In this document: positions 41,403 through 53,375 of the stretch, one piece after another
How the letters are laid out: every line of letters begins with the position of its first letter
Numbering within the stretch: the stretch's first letter is position 1
Source of the DNA: Vigna angularis
Lineage: Eukaryota > Streptophyta > Magnoliopsida > Fabales > Fabaceae
NCBI RefSeq assembly: GCF_016808095.1
Contig: NC_068970.1
Span: 47,341,630 to 47,405,629 of the forward strand
Direction of reading: 5' to 3'
DNA length: 64,000 nt
Translations under genes and position numbers: made by a program
Notes under the pieces: generated by a model
What the model saw: only the letters and a program-made list of their open reading frames with translations
The model's database searches: none
What the model was told of the DNA's origin: nothing

Positions 41403-43012
41403 TGGTAACGGTTGAAAAATCGTTATTTTTATACTTAATTTTGATACTAAACACACCTTTTTTGACTTAGAAGCTTGCTTGAACTCATATTTTTGCTATA
41501 GTTTTGTGAATAAGTGAGTAGAGGATATACTTAATGATTTTATCACTAAATTTCCTTAATTTTATAGGTTATTGATATGATTTGGAAGAAGAGCAAAAGT
41601 ACCAAGGAGTTGGAACCCAGAAAGGACAGAAACAGTACTAAACCGAATGATAGGATGCAGGAGAATCCAAACCGAACGGTTAAGAACCCAGACCGAACGG
41701 TTACTCAGACTGACCGAACGGTCAGATAGAGGAGAAGACAGAGACCGAACTGTTCATAACAGAGACCGAACGGTGTGAAGGTGGTGGAACTAGGCCGAAC
41801 AGTGTGAGCAAGAAAGACAACTGCTGAACGGTGTAACTGAGGACTGAACGACTGCAGAAAAAAATAGACAAACCGAACGATTTGTGAGAGGACAAGCTGA
41901 ATGAAGTGGTTGAAGGCATGTCGAACGGTCAACAGTGTAAGAGCGATCGGTCAAAAGTGAAACCGAACGGTCATGCGCTGAGCGCCACCGATGAGCGTCA
42001 TTTGAGTGCCGCAGCTACCGTTAAGCGCCGCCGACGTGGGCTTGGACCCGTTTTATGTTATTTTTCTTATATATTTTGGGCTTGGACTTGTGTTCTGTTA
42101 TTTTTCGGCTCTATTTAAGGACTTGGACGTCCTAGGGATTGTATCTTTTGATGGCTTGAGATAGAAACACACTTTTCACCCCTTGGGGGTAGATTTGGGG
42201 ATGTGACAGCTCTCCTATTCTCTTTTTAGGGTTTTTCTATCTCATTCATTCTTTCACTCCATTGTTCATCTAGTTTCTCTATGATCATGGGGAACTAAAC
42301 CTTATTTGTTATTGGGAAAAATGTAACCTCTTAAACTCTCATGTATTGAATTGATTCTTATTATAAATTCTTTACTTATTTAATTGTTAGGGTTTTTCCT
42401 GTTTACTCTTTGCATGCTTTGTTTAACTCATTCAATTGCATGATCTTTGATTTTGTCGATATGGACACATACAGGGAAATCTAGAGCTAGGAAAATTCTC
42501 CTGGAAGCAATATTACCTAGACACAGGAATAGGAGGATCGATTTCCTTTAAGCTTCTGTGTGAATGTAATGCATGATTAATTGCTAGGAAGACAAGACAT
42601 TGTGAACTATTAATTAAGAGTAGGCTTTCTTCACTGAGACATCGGGTTTAAGGTAAATTAGAAAGTGGCATTAACATTAATGAAGAAGATGAATTCATAT
42701 ATGCATCAGAGTAAATTAGGTGAAATCTAAACCTAACAACAATATCATCAACTTCATCCATTCATTCTTGTGTTTAAAATTGATCCAATTGCATTCATGT
42801 TTATTTTATTGCATTTGCATCCAAAAAACCCCAAAATTTGTTATTTAGAGTCTTAATTAGTTGAGTAATCACATAACTGTTTAGTGTCGTGAGTCTCTTG
42901 TGAAACGATACTTGGTCTTACCATTTATTATTACTTGATACGATTCGGTACACTTGCCGAGGTCTTAACTTGTTTTTGACTCCGTTTTCGGGGATTAAAA
43001 ATTTGTTTATCA
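41403..43012 (+). repeat. Solo LTR of the Athila-like family
   Basis: This 1,610-bp LTR begins TGGTAACGGTTGAAAA and ends TTTGTTTATCA. It is flanked by CACGT (41398-41402) and CACAT (43013-43017), a 5-bp TSD with one transition. No PBS or PPT adjoins it, so it is a solo LTR left by LTR-LTR recombination. Confidence 0.8.
41641..41972. repeat. ACCGAACGGT palindrome cluster in the solo LTR
   Basis: At least ten exact or near copies of ACCGAACGGT (ACCG-AA-CGGT) are spaced about 15-30 bp apart. They sit where the LTR at 479-1781 carries CGCTCAGCGG palindromes. Confidence 0.75.
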
Positions 43013-43499
43013 CACATTTGGGGCATAATTAGGTCAACTTTAATCAAAAGCTCACCAAAAAACCTATAAAGGAAAGTTTGAGGTTAGAAGATAGGTTATA
43101 TATTAACTCATAAGAAGACCACTCACATGATGCACAAGAGACCGTCCAGGATAGAGTTTGGACCTCAAACAACACAACAGAGCCTGAACAATTGACCTTG
43201 ATCCCACATCTAAATCATTTTGGTGTCCATCGTGGGGCCAAGTGATTAGTGTTATAACCTTATGGTGACAACAAGAAATATGAGGAGTAGCGTAGTTGTT
43301 GAGGAAATAAAAAATGCAATGATCATAAACATGCAACGATAGTTAGAGAAAATGCAATGCAAATACGAGGAAAAGCTTACAACACTTTGTGTAGAGAATG
43401 CAACTATGCATCAATAGTAGAGTGCTTGAAGCTCCATGACCAAGGTGTGTAAGGATCGTTGAAGATCATTTATGAAGGTAACATAGGAGCCAATACACT

Positions 43500-43740
43500 A
43501 TTGGTGCTATTTTGGGGCAGAGAAAGGACAATAAGGCTCTTAATGAGGCCCAAGTCAATTATCGCAAAACTAAAAAGGAAATTCTAGCCCTTACCTACGG
43601 ATTAGAAAAGTTCATACCATATTGGCTCTGAGATCACAGTCTATACAGACCATGTAGTTCTTAAATACTTGATGAAAAAGTAAGACTTAAAGCCTAGACT
43701 CATAAGACAAATCTTACTTTGGAACAAGTTTGATTTGGTG
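43500..43740 (+). pseudogene. Ty3/gypsy RNase H scrap
   Basis: Reading from about 43500 gives GAILGQRKDNKALNEAQVNY and KEILALTYGLEKFIPYWL, then stops, then a degenerate YTDH-like and LKYL-like segment. This is the gypsy RNase H pattern, broken by several stops. Flanking 43018-43499 shows no other domain. Confidence 0.7.
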
Positions 43741-43742
43741 AT

Positions 43743-44245
43743 TGATGAGTGCATATTTATGCCCACATTTTAGGTTTATTATGAATTTTTTATGAAAATT
43801 TTGTGTTTAAATGATTGGTTTGAACAGGATTTGTAATAATTGGAAATTAAAAGGTCTTTAAAAGTGATTTTAGTTGCATAAATTAATTTTGAATATTCTA
43901 ATTTTTGTTGATGCAACTAAAGTTAAAGTTGGATTCATTCGAAGCATGAAATTAAATGGCCCGAGTTACAAAATAAGGCCAAAATTAATTTATTCTAGAA
44001 AGAAATATACATGGAGTTAAATGCACTCCTAGTTCTCACTTATACAGTTTTTCTTTTCAGCATGGCGCCACAAAATCTGTTCTACACCCTCTAATTTTCC
44101 TATACACACCCCTCCTACCACTCATAAGATCAGAATCAACAAGATTTTGCGACATGGCAATCCTCCACTTATGAATCTGGCCAACATGTTGCCATGTGTC
44201 CATGATCCTCCATACACCAATTTGCCCAATGATATGTTGACACAT
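43743..44245 (+). repeat. Fragment of a second gypsy LTR family
   Basis: It starts TGATGAGTGCATATTTATGC and resembles the reverse complement of the right end of 49587-52118 (shared phrases around TTGTAATRATTGGA and TAGTTGCATAAATTA). Only about 500 bp is present before the next LTR begins. Confidence 0.6.
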
Positions 44246-44931
44246 TGATAACGGTTGAAAATACGGTTATCTGTGATGCAATTTTGATATTAAATCAACC
44301 CTTTTTGACTTAGAAGCTTGCTTGAACTCATGTTTTTAGTTTAGTTATGTGAATAAGTGAGTACAGGGTATACTTAATGATTTTATCACTAAATTTCCTT
44401 AATTTTGTAGGTTATTGGTATGATTTGGAAGAAGAGTAAAAGTATCAAGGAGTTGGAACTCAAGAGGGACAGATAAAGTACCAGAGAAGAAGGCTGATGA
44501 AGGTCGCAGGGCGCTTGGTTTTCCTTTTAAAGGGATCTCAGTGAAGGATGTCATTCATCACCACCTGAGTGCCCCTTTCAGGACGCTGAGTGCCATCTTC
44601 TTTGTGCCACACACTGCCTGGGCGCCCTCTGAGGGGCCCTGAGCGCCAATTCTCTCGCAAGCTCGCCCGGTTCCCCTAAGTAGGGGCGCTGAGCGTTATT
44701 GGGCTTGGACTTTATTTTTTCTCTATTTAAGAACTTGCACGCCCTAGGGATTGTATCTTTGGGCAGCAAAGACGCAAAAATAGACTTTTCCACTCTCTAG
44801 AGGCAGAATTGAATGAGGGAGCTCTCCTATTTAGTTTCTAGGGTTTTTCTATCACTTTCATTCCATTGTATACGTAGTTTCTCCATGATTATGGAGAACT
44901 AAACTCATTTGTTAATGGGGAAGATTTAATC

Positions 44932-46256
44932 TGATGAACAAATTTTCAATCCCCGAAAACGGAGTCAAAAACTTGTTAACCCTCGACAAGTGTAACCGAA
45001 TCGTATCAAGTAATAAACCTGGTAAGACCAAGTATCATTCTCGCAAAGGACTCACGTCCTAGACAGTTATGTGGTTTATTGATTAATTAAGACTTGTGAA
45101 CAAATTGTTGTAAGTTTCAAATGCAAAAGACTGAAAAGTAAATATGTATGCATGTGATGATCAATGGGCAAGAAGAAACAAAACATGTGAATTGAAATAT
45201 ATGGATGAATATGTTGTTGGGGTTTATCAATTTCATGTTATCCACTCTCTTGTATTTAGGAATTCATCATTCTTTTCATTAATGTTAATGCCACTCTCTA
45301 AATTACCTTAAACCCGATGTCTCGGCGAAGAAAGCCTAATCATAATCACTAGTTTACAATGTCTTGTCTCCCTAGCAATTAATCATGCATTATAGTGAAC
45401 AGAAGCTTAAAGGCAACCAACCATCATACTCCTATGTCTAGGTTTGTAATATACTGTTGGGAGAGATTCCCCAGATCTAGATTTCCCCGTATGTGTCCAT
45501 ATCGACAAAACCAATAATCATGACATCAAACAATTTAAACAATGCATGCTTTGGGCAAAGAGGAAAAACCCTAACTATTAATGAAAGAAAGCATGTATCA
45601 TAAAAATGATCTTGAAGAACAAATTCCATACAAGAGAGTTTCTAAGGATTTACAATGATTCCCCAACAACAAAATAAAAATTTAGTTCTCCATTGTCATG
45701 GAAGAACTAGATGAACAATGGAATGAAAGAATGGAAGAGATAGAAAAACCCGAGAAAGAGAAGAGGAGAGTCGTCACCATCTCTAATTCTACCCCCAAGG
45801 GGAAAAAAATGTGTTTATGCTTCGTTGCAACCAAAAATACAAACCCTAGGACGTCCTAAAGCTTATATACTATTTTAAAAATTACAGAAAATTAGGCCCA
45901 AGCCCATAAAAGTGCCGCTCAACGGTAATAGCACGTGGTCAATTCTTCCCCTCAGCGGTGCCAACGGGTCTTTGAGAGTGCCACTCAGCGGTAATTGGCG
46001 CTGAGCGATACTTGTTGATTCTCTTCTTTTGCACTTTTTGTGTCCTTTTCTGCCTCCATCTCTTTCCTACTTCACTTCTTTCATCAAATTCATCTTTAAA
46101 CCTGCAAAAATCAAGGAAATCAAGCATAAAACCTGTCCAACTCTTTCAGTTCCAACAATTCAACAAAATCATGAGTTCAAGCTAATTTCTAAGTCATAAA
46201 GGTTGTAATTGAAGTCAATTTTAAGTATAAAAATAATAGTTTTTCAACTGTTATCA
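44932..46256 (-). repeat. Reverse-oriented solo LTR nested in a related LTR
   Basis: This 1,325-bp LTR starts TGATGAACAAATTTTC and ends CAACTGTTATCA. It is flanked by TAATC (44927-44931) and TAACC (46257-46261), a 5-bp TSD with one mismatch. Removing it restores continuity with the forward LTR, as seen by comparison with 42300-42360. Confidence 0.85.
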
Positions 46257-46834
46257 TAACCTCTAAACTCTCATGTATTTGAATTTGTTCTAAATTATTA
46301 TATGCTTCTTTCATTAATTGTTAGGGATTTTCTCCTTTGCTCTATGCTTGTTATGTTTTGATCATTCATGGCATGATTTTATGGTATTCTTTGTTATTGG
46401 GAAATCCCTAGAGACCAAGATCTAGAGAATTTCTCCCAAAAGCAATATTGCCCAAGGATAGGGATAGGAGGTTTAGTTGTCTTAAGATTCTGTTCGTAAT
46501 GCAAAATTAATTATTAAGGATGCAAGGGATTGTGGTCTAATAATTAAGGACAGAGTTTCTTCGCCGAGGGATCGAGTTTTAAGTAATTTAGATAGTGACG
46601 TTAACAATTGAATAAAGAAGATGAATTCTCATCTGCATGAGAGTAAGGATGGTGAAATCTAAACCCCAACAACATACTCATCTCATATTATCAAAATCAT
46701 CCATTCACTTTTGTGTTTTGCCCCAATTGATCAAATTGCATTCATATTTACTTTTTCTGCGTTGTGCATTCTAAACCATTCAAATTGTTCTTAAGTCTTA
46801 ATTAGTTAAGGTATTACATGACTCAACAATTGGA

Positions 46835-47014
46835 AACTATGGTGTGGTGGATGATGTAGTGGTTCAAATTGATAAACTGAAATTCCCGATGGACTTTGTA
46901 GTGATGGAGATGAGGGAAGATTTGAAGATTCCTATCATTCTTGGAAGACCATTCATGAAGACAACTAAGGCTATCATTAATGTAGATGATGGAGTTCTGA
47001 CACTTAAAGACTAG
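46835..47014 (+). pseudogene. Gypsy aspartic protease C-terminal fragment
   Basis: The frame reads NYGVVDDVVVQIDKLKFPMD, then ILGRPFM and VDDGVLTLKD, and stops. This is the C-terminal half of a retropepsin including the conserved hydrophobic-GRPF motif. The catalytic Asp half is absent because the LTR joins directly upstream. A further readable stretch with stops extends to about 47170. Confidence 0.75.
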
Positions 47015-47435
47015 GAATAGGAGGTGATTTTCAATGTTTTTAATGATGAGCAGCCGATTCAAGTGAAGAAGACTACTCCAAAAGCGGCAGATGAAGATCT
47101 ACCAAAGACTAGTGTATCTAACCAAGCTGCTGACTTAGTCAAGGGATGTAAAAATTGTTTCTTGTCATAGGTAAAGGAAGAGGAGAAAGAGATTAAAGAG
47201 AAGATAGTTCACCAAGACTTGGTGTGTGAAGATGAAGGGCTCAAACCTGGCAAACCAGTCATATATAGGGACAGGTTATGAGTTGTGAAGGCGATTAAAG
47301 CGAATGGAGTTATTGAGATTGAAGCTCCATATTCTAGAAGAGTCAAGTTGGTGAAAATGAAGTTGTTGAAGTTATGTTGGTGTGATGAAGGAGAGAACAA
47401 CACTAACAGTAAAAATCCGGATTGAGACATTAGTG

Positions 47436-47480
47436 TCAGGCTCGTGACGTTAAATAAGCGCTTGTTGGGAGGCAACCCAG
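47436..47480 (+). other. Conserved post-integrase motif of gypsy elements
   Basis: This contains AAGCGCTTGTTGGGAGGCAA. I recall closely similar wording just downstream of integrase in many plant Athila/Tat-type elements. It marks the expected end of the missing pol region. Its function is not known to me. Confidence 0.5.
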
Positions 47481-47547
47481 TTTCTTACTTTTTCTTTTTA
47501 ATTGATTATTTGTGTGGGTTGGATTTGATTTTTCTTTGCAGTAATGA

Positions 47548-47772
47548 CAACATCTACTAATGGATGCTGGACAACATCTACTGAGGGATGCTACGAGGAC
47601 TCAAATGATAGCATCTAATGATGGATGCTAGGATGATTTAGACGATAACATCTACTGATGAATGCTTCTATGAAGAGGAGCATCTACTGATGGATGCTAC
47701 TAGATTAAAGCATCTACTGATGGATGCTATGACGATGAAGATTCAGATGAGAGCATCTACTGATGGATGCTA
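47548..47772. repeat. Hairpin-forming AGCATCTACTGATGGATGCT minisatellite
   Basis: There are seven copies of a 20-bp motif with complementary ends (AGCATC and GATGCT), irregularly spaced. Spacers include GATGA-like codon-sized repeats. Each copy can form a 6-bp-stem hairpin. Confidence 0.8.
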
Positions 47773-47785
47773 TGCTACTAGATCA

Positions 47786-49067
47786 AGATTTTTCGTTTTC
47801 TTTAGTTTATGTTTTTTTTAACTTTATTATTGTGTTTTTATTTTAGCTCTCTTATGTACTTGGTTTAATGAATTGTGCTGCAATGGTTTGGTATGATGTG
47901 ATAAACTGTTGTTTGTGATGAGTAATATTCTTGTGTTTGCTTTATTATTTTGAGATGCATATGAAGTTAATGATTGATTTAGCTTTTAAGCACAGTTGGT
48001 GGTTGCTCATATTTGTTTTAAAAACAGATGCATGATTTCAATTGTGATTACTTTGCTGTGCAGGATGTTATCAAATTGTGGAACTTGAGTTAACCTGTGA
48101 CAGGTTGGACTCTAGAGTCTTTCATTGATTGAATGCTATTGCTTTTGAAGCATGATTGATTTTGCCTAAGTTTTTATGATTAAACCTCTTGCTTGTTACA
48201 CATGATCAAGGCCATTTGTTCTTCTCGCATATAAACCAATGCCAATATGTGAACCCAACAAAGAACAATGTTTGTTCTATCCTTTGAACCTTGAGCCTAA
48301 ATATGAAAAACCTTTTTGAAATACTTGCCTTGAGTTGAGTAGAGTATGTTTATATGGTAATGGAGAATGATTCAAGTTTGGGGTTGTGGGAAACCGGAAA
48401 GAACTTTGTGAAAATCTTTAAAGAGCATTGAGCAAAAGAAAAAGCAAAAGAAAAGAAAGAAAAGAAAGGTTAAGCTCAATGAAAGGAAAGTTGGGAATGA
48501 GTTGAAGATTGGTTTCTCACAAAAAAGGAGAAAGAGAGATTATTGTTAATTAAATAAATGAATTATGAACTCCCTTAACTCAAGGAATTTTGTTGTCTAG
48601 AAAAACCAATTTTCTTCTTAGCCTGACCATGTTACAAGCCTTGAAAGCCCTTGTGATGATAACTTGCTTGTGAGTGTGTTTGATGGTATTTAAATGAAAG
48701 GCAAAGTTGATTCATGTGACATTGTGATGGTAGAGTGTAAGAGTGTCACCTTACTATACACCTTTAAGTTTGAGTGAAACACTATCCTGGGTGAGGAATT
48801 GTTCTATGCACTTTATGATAACATTCTTGCTTGGTTGTTGATTATTCATGAGGTTTGCATCTATTGTGTATGTCTTGATTATGTGAGAACCATAGTTGAA
48901 GCTTGATTGGCTAAAGCATCATTATATCTTAACTAATCTTTCTATGATTAGAAAACATGAGTGATTTACTTGTCCTAGAGAAAAACGCTTTTTGGTGTGC
49001 TAGACCATTGTAGTATGATTATTTTGTTTAAGCCAAGTTACATTTTGCTTGAGGACAAGCAAAGTTT
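47786..49067 (+). other. Non-coding 3' region of the gypsy derivative
   Basis: No protein-like frame is seen. An A/G-rich tract lies at 48430-48480. The end (GAGGACAAGCAAAG) leads into the polypurine tract, as is usual in Athila-like elements. Confidence 0.5.
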
Positions 49068-49081
49068 CAAGTTTGGGGTTG
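49068..49081 (+). other. Polypurine tract of the gypsy derivative
   Basis: AAGTTTGGGGTTG lies immediately before the LTR start TGACAACGGG at 49082, where the plus-strand primer should be. Confidence 0.65.
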
Positions 49082-49586
49082 TGACAACGGGTTAAAATAC
49101 CCTTATCAATGATGCAATTTTGATATTAAATCAACCCTTTTTGACTTAGAAGCTTGCTTGAACTCATGTTTTTAGTTTAGTTTTGTGAATAAGTGAGTAG
49201 AGGGTATAATTAATGATTTTATCACTAAATTCCCTTAATTTTGTAGGTTATTGGTATGATTTGGAAGAAGAGCAAAAGTATCAAGGAGTTGGAACTCAAG
49301 AGGGACAGATAAAGTACCAAAGAAGAAGGTTGAAGAAGGTCGTAGGGTGCCTGATTTTCCCTTTAAAGGGCCTTCAACGTAGGATGTCACGCATTCACTT
49401 TTGTGTTTTGCCCCAATTGATCAAATTGCATTCATATTTACTTTTTCTACATTTTGCATTCTAAACTAATGAAATTGTTCTCAAGTCTTAATTAGTTAAG
49501 GTATTACATGACTGTCTAGTGCCATGAGTCTTCTAGGATATGATAGTTGGTCTTACCATTTTATATTACTTGATACGATTTGGTAC
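49082..49586 (+). repeat. 3' LTR of the gypsy derivative, interrupted and internally deleted
   Basis: It begins TGACAACGGGTTAAAATACC, follows the family to about 49390, then skips to TTTTGTGTTTTGCC, so several hundred bp are deleted. It stops at GGTAC (49582-49586), continues at 52119-52143 after the nested LTR, and is then lost. Confidence 0.7.
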
Positions 49587-52118
49587 TAATACGCTGTCGT
49601 TGAAGCTATCAAATTAATACTATTTTTCAAGGAAACTTCAGTATTGCCAAGTAGTATCCAAGAAAGTAGATAGGGCTAAAGTAACCCTGAGTCGTCTCCC
49701 TACGAACACGGAATTGTTTTCGAATATCTGACTCTTATGAATGTTATGCAATGCTTATGAATAAAAGTAATGGTTGAAGAATGTTTAAAGAATAAATAAG
49801 AAACTTAAAAACAATTATGATTAAATAGGCTAATTCCACTGCTTTTCCAAGATAGATTGGTCATCGGTTATTCACGAATAATTGTTCAATTAATTATTGT
49901 TTAAGTTTCAAATTAATTAAAGTACATTCTTAATTAATTTGAGGGCGATCGTGAATTTAACCAAAGTAAATTCTCAATCAAATGCAAAACATTTCTAGAT
50001 TACTCACAATAAATTCAACCAAAGTACATTCTCAATCAAATTCTATTGTGTTTAATCATGTCTATTCTTAAATCTCCAAACCAAATTAAAAGCTAATCAA
50101 TCAAAGTAAATTCTCAACTGATTATAGTTGAAATTATTATTAATCAATCAAAGTACATTCTCAATTAATAGTAAAAACCATTTAATCATATGAAAGTTCC
50201 TAAATTAAATCAAAGTAGATTCTCAATTAAACCTAGAAACCCTAAAACTCATATAATCAATATGCATGTAGATTCAAACACATTATGATGCAAAAATATT
50301 TGCTTTTAATTTGATAGAGAGATGAAAGACATAGAGAGAGTACAACTTAAATCAATGATCAAAATAAACAATTGCATTAACTCAATCTAACCTCAGAATC
50401 CATAATGGAATTATAGCAGAATAACCCTAGATGCTTAGCTCTCCATGAATGGAGTTGAATACAAGATGAAATAAGAGAGAGAAGTATGAGAGAAAGAATA
50501 AAGTCCCCTAGATCTCTTTATATAGGCTTGATTGGGCTTGGACTCTGAATATTCAATTGATAGAATATTTTATCTTATATCTTCCAAATAACTAAAAGAT
50601 TTAAATAATTATAACATTATTTGGAACATATTTTTTGTTGATATTCCCAAATTAAATTAATTCAACAACTGAATTTTATTTTTTGATCTTTTCTAACTTT
50701 CCAAAATTGCACAAATACCCTAAAATTTCCTCTATCTACACTTTAGCCCCTTCTGAATTTCTGAAATTGCAAGAAAGCCCTACAGTTGACCACCCTTGAC
50801 CATATTCAAACAGCATTGACCACTTTTAAGCAAAGAAACGTGCCCAATGAGGGACTGACACGTGTCAGCCCCTTTCCCACCCAAAATTAGGGTTTCAGAT
50901 TGGGGAAAGCTTCTGTGCCGCTGCGAGAATGCGTTGTTCTCTATGCTTGCACCTTCGCGGTGGTGATGATGCTTCTGTCTCTGGGTTTTCTGAATGCAAG
51001 TGCGTGTTGATGATGGGGAGCGGCGGTTTCGCGGTTTCAGATGCGGTGATGGTGGCTATGGAGGTTGCTGGGTCAAAGCAGCGGCGACATTGCTGGCGCG
51101 AGATGGAGTTTCACGGCGACAAGAAGGTCGCGCCTTGGTGGTGGCGCGATGGAGAGGCTGCTCGCGGTGCTCCGGCGATGGGAAGGATGATGCGATTATG
51201 GATTTCAATGGAGGTTTGGGTTCTCTACTGTTTGGGATTTTTTAGGTGGATGAAGACATAGGAGAAGCATGATGTTGTCGCGACGAAGAAGGAAGGAAGA
51301 AGGCTTCGCGATTTGACGAAGGCGGAGAACTCGCGTCTGGTCTCGCGATGGCGGCAGCTTCACGGCGGCATGGTCCGGCGAAGGTGGTGCAACATGGTTG
51401 CGGATGGTGTGGCAGCGGGAACTTGCGAGAAAGAGGAAGTTGGCCGGTGTTGAGGACGGTTACGGCGGCACATGGTGACCAGCGGCAGTTGTGGATGTGC
51501 GGCGGTGGTGACGACGGCACGACAGTGGCGGCTAGGGTTAGGTTAGGATCATGAAATTAGGGTTTCTGTTTGGATGGAAGATGATGATGTGTCAAAAGCT
51601 GATAGGTCAATTTGGTGTGTAGAGGATTAATGACGTGGCAGATTCTAGATGGTCAGATATGTGTGTGAGGATTTGGACACGTGGCAGAATCTAGTGGAGT
51701 CTGATTTAGGAGGGGTAAGAGTAGGAAACTTAGGGAGGTGTAGGAGAAATGACTTAGTGTTTGGGCTTGGTCGTTGGCCTGTTTTAGAAATAGGTGTGTA
51801 TGTAGGAATTTTAGGAGGTGCAAAGGTAAAGTCTGTCTGCTTGGTCCATTTGTATATTATTTTCCAAACAAAATCTGATTTTTGGCCTTGAATTGCCATT
51901 TGGACTAATATAACTTATATTCTCAACTGCACAAATAAACATAAGAATTTCCAAGAATAATTTATGCAACTAAAATTCACTTTTTAAGTCCCTTTTATTC
52001 CCAAACCCAATATATCCAATCATTACAAATTCACTGAAAATCAACCATTTAAGCACAATTATCCCATCAAAAATTTGAATTTTAAAGCATAAATGTAGGC
52101 ATAAATATGCACTCATTA
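49587..52118 (-). repeat. 2.5-kb solo LTR of another gypsy family, nested
   Basis: The 2,532-bp sequence is flanked by GGTAC (49582-49586 and 52119-52123). Removing it restores the host phrase GATACGATTTGGTACACTTGCC. Its ends read TAATACGC and CTCATTA rather than TG/CA. The GC-rich block at 50920-51540 produces ORFs on both strands, but these have no domain and lie inside the LTR. Homology to 43743-44245 supports the LTR call. Confidence 0.8.
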
Positions 52119-52268
52119 GGTACACTTGCCAATGTGTTAACACACGTCATCACCCTTTTCACCTCCATCTTACCCAAAACAGAACCTATGAAATCCCCAA
52201 ACCACCGTCAAATCACCACAAGAACGCCAACGACACTCGTCCTCCACCAAACTATCCAATAGAACCAT

Positions 52269-53375
52269 TGATAACGGTTGAAAATACCGTTATCTGTGAT
52301 GTAATTTTGATACTAACTGCACCCATTTCTACTTAGAAACTTGCTTGAAATCTTGATTTTCTATTAAGTTGTGTGGATAAGGGAGTTGAGGTTGAACTTA
52401 ATGATTTTATGATTAAATTCCCTTGTTTTGGTAGGTTAATGAAGTGATTTGGAAGAGGAGTCAAAGTATGAAGGAGTAAGAACTCAAGGAGCAAGCAGAA
52501 CTGCAGAAAAAGAGAAACAAGCACTATGCTGAAAAAATCTGCGAGGCTTGGGCGCCCCTCAGGGGGGCTTGAGTGCCAAAAGTGCACCGCACACGCCTGG
52601 CCGCCCCTTTTGGGCGCTTAAGCGCCAGAAAGTACCGTTTGACGCCCAGGCACCCCACTTAGGGCGCTTGAGCCACAACAACATGGGTCGTACCTTGTTT
52701 CTGTTTTTAATCGACTCTATTGAAAGGACCCAAACGTCCTAGGTTTTGTATCTTTGCCAGGAGGAGCGCAACAACACACTCTTTCACCCTCTAGAGGCGG
52801 ATTTGGATGCGGGAGCTTCCATCTTCTATTTTTAGGGTTTTTCTATCTCATTCTTCTCCATTATTCATCTAGTTTCACCATGTCTATGGTGAACTAAACT
52901 CTATTTGTTGTTGGGGGATGATTTAACCTTGTGAACTCTCATATATTTGAATTGATTCTTAATAATATATTCTTTTTCATTAATTGTTAGAGTAATTCAT
53001 CTATTACAACGCTTGCTTTGTTTAACTCATTTAATAGCATGATTTATGAATTGCATGAGTGCCGGGAGGTTCCTTACAATTCAGGTTCTTGTTGAATTAT
53101 TCTCAAGAGTAATATTTCTCAAGGATGAGGGTATGAGTCTTGATCGTCTTAAAGCTCTTGATCTTCACATTTAATTACTAGGAATGCTAGGAATTGCATG
53201 AACTAGTGATTAAGGACATGCTTATTTCACCGAGGGATCAGGTTTAAGTGATTTAGTGAGTGACGTTAACATTAATGCATAAAGAAGAATTCTTACATAC
53301 ATGAGAGGGAACTTGGCAAAATCTAACCCCAACAACATACTCATCTCATATTAAACAACATCCGTTTATCATTGT
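52269..53375 (+). repeat. LTR fragment of the Athila-like family
   Basis: It begins TGATAACGGTTGAAAATACC and follows the family, with GGGCGC-type repeats at 52545-52670, until about CATTGTG near 53375, where similarity stops. The last 200-300 bp of the LTR are missing. Confidence 0.75.

Larger units (their letters stand above)
44246..52143 (+). mobile_element. Deletion derivative of an Athila-like gypsy element with nested solo LTRs
   Basis: The 5' LTR starts TGATAACGGTTGAAAA at 44246, is interrupted at 44932-46256, and continues to about 46828, where it joins protease sequence directly. Then come a 3' pol marker, a minisatellite, a long non-coding tract, a PPT (49068-49081) and the 3' LTR from 49082, itself interrupted at 49587-52118. 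RT, RNase H and integrase are missing. Without its guests it is about 4 kb. Confidence 0.7.

Noticed and set aside
41398..43017. Reading 41403-43012 as a 5' LTR of a full element
   Set aside because: No PBS follows it, while a near-perfect 5-bp TSD flanks it, which fits a solo LTR better.
50929..51540. Overlapping ORFs of 80-110 residues on both strands in a GC-rich block
   Set aside because: They lie inside the solo LTR at 49587-52118, have biased composition on both strands and show no domain.
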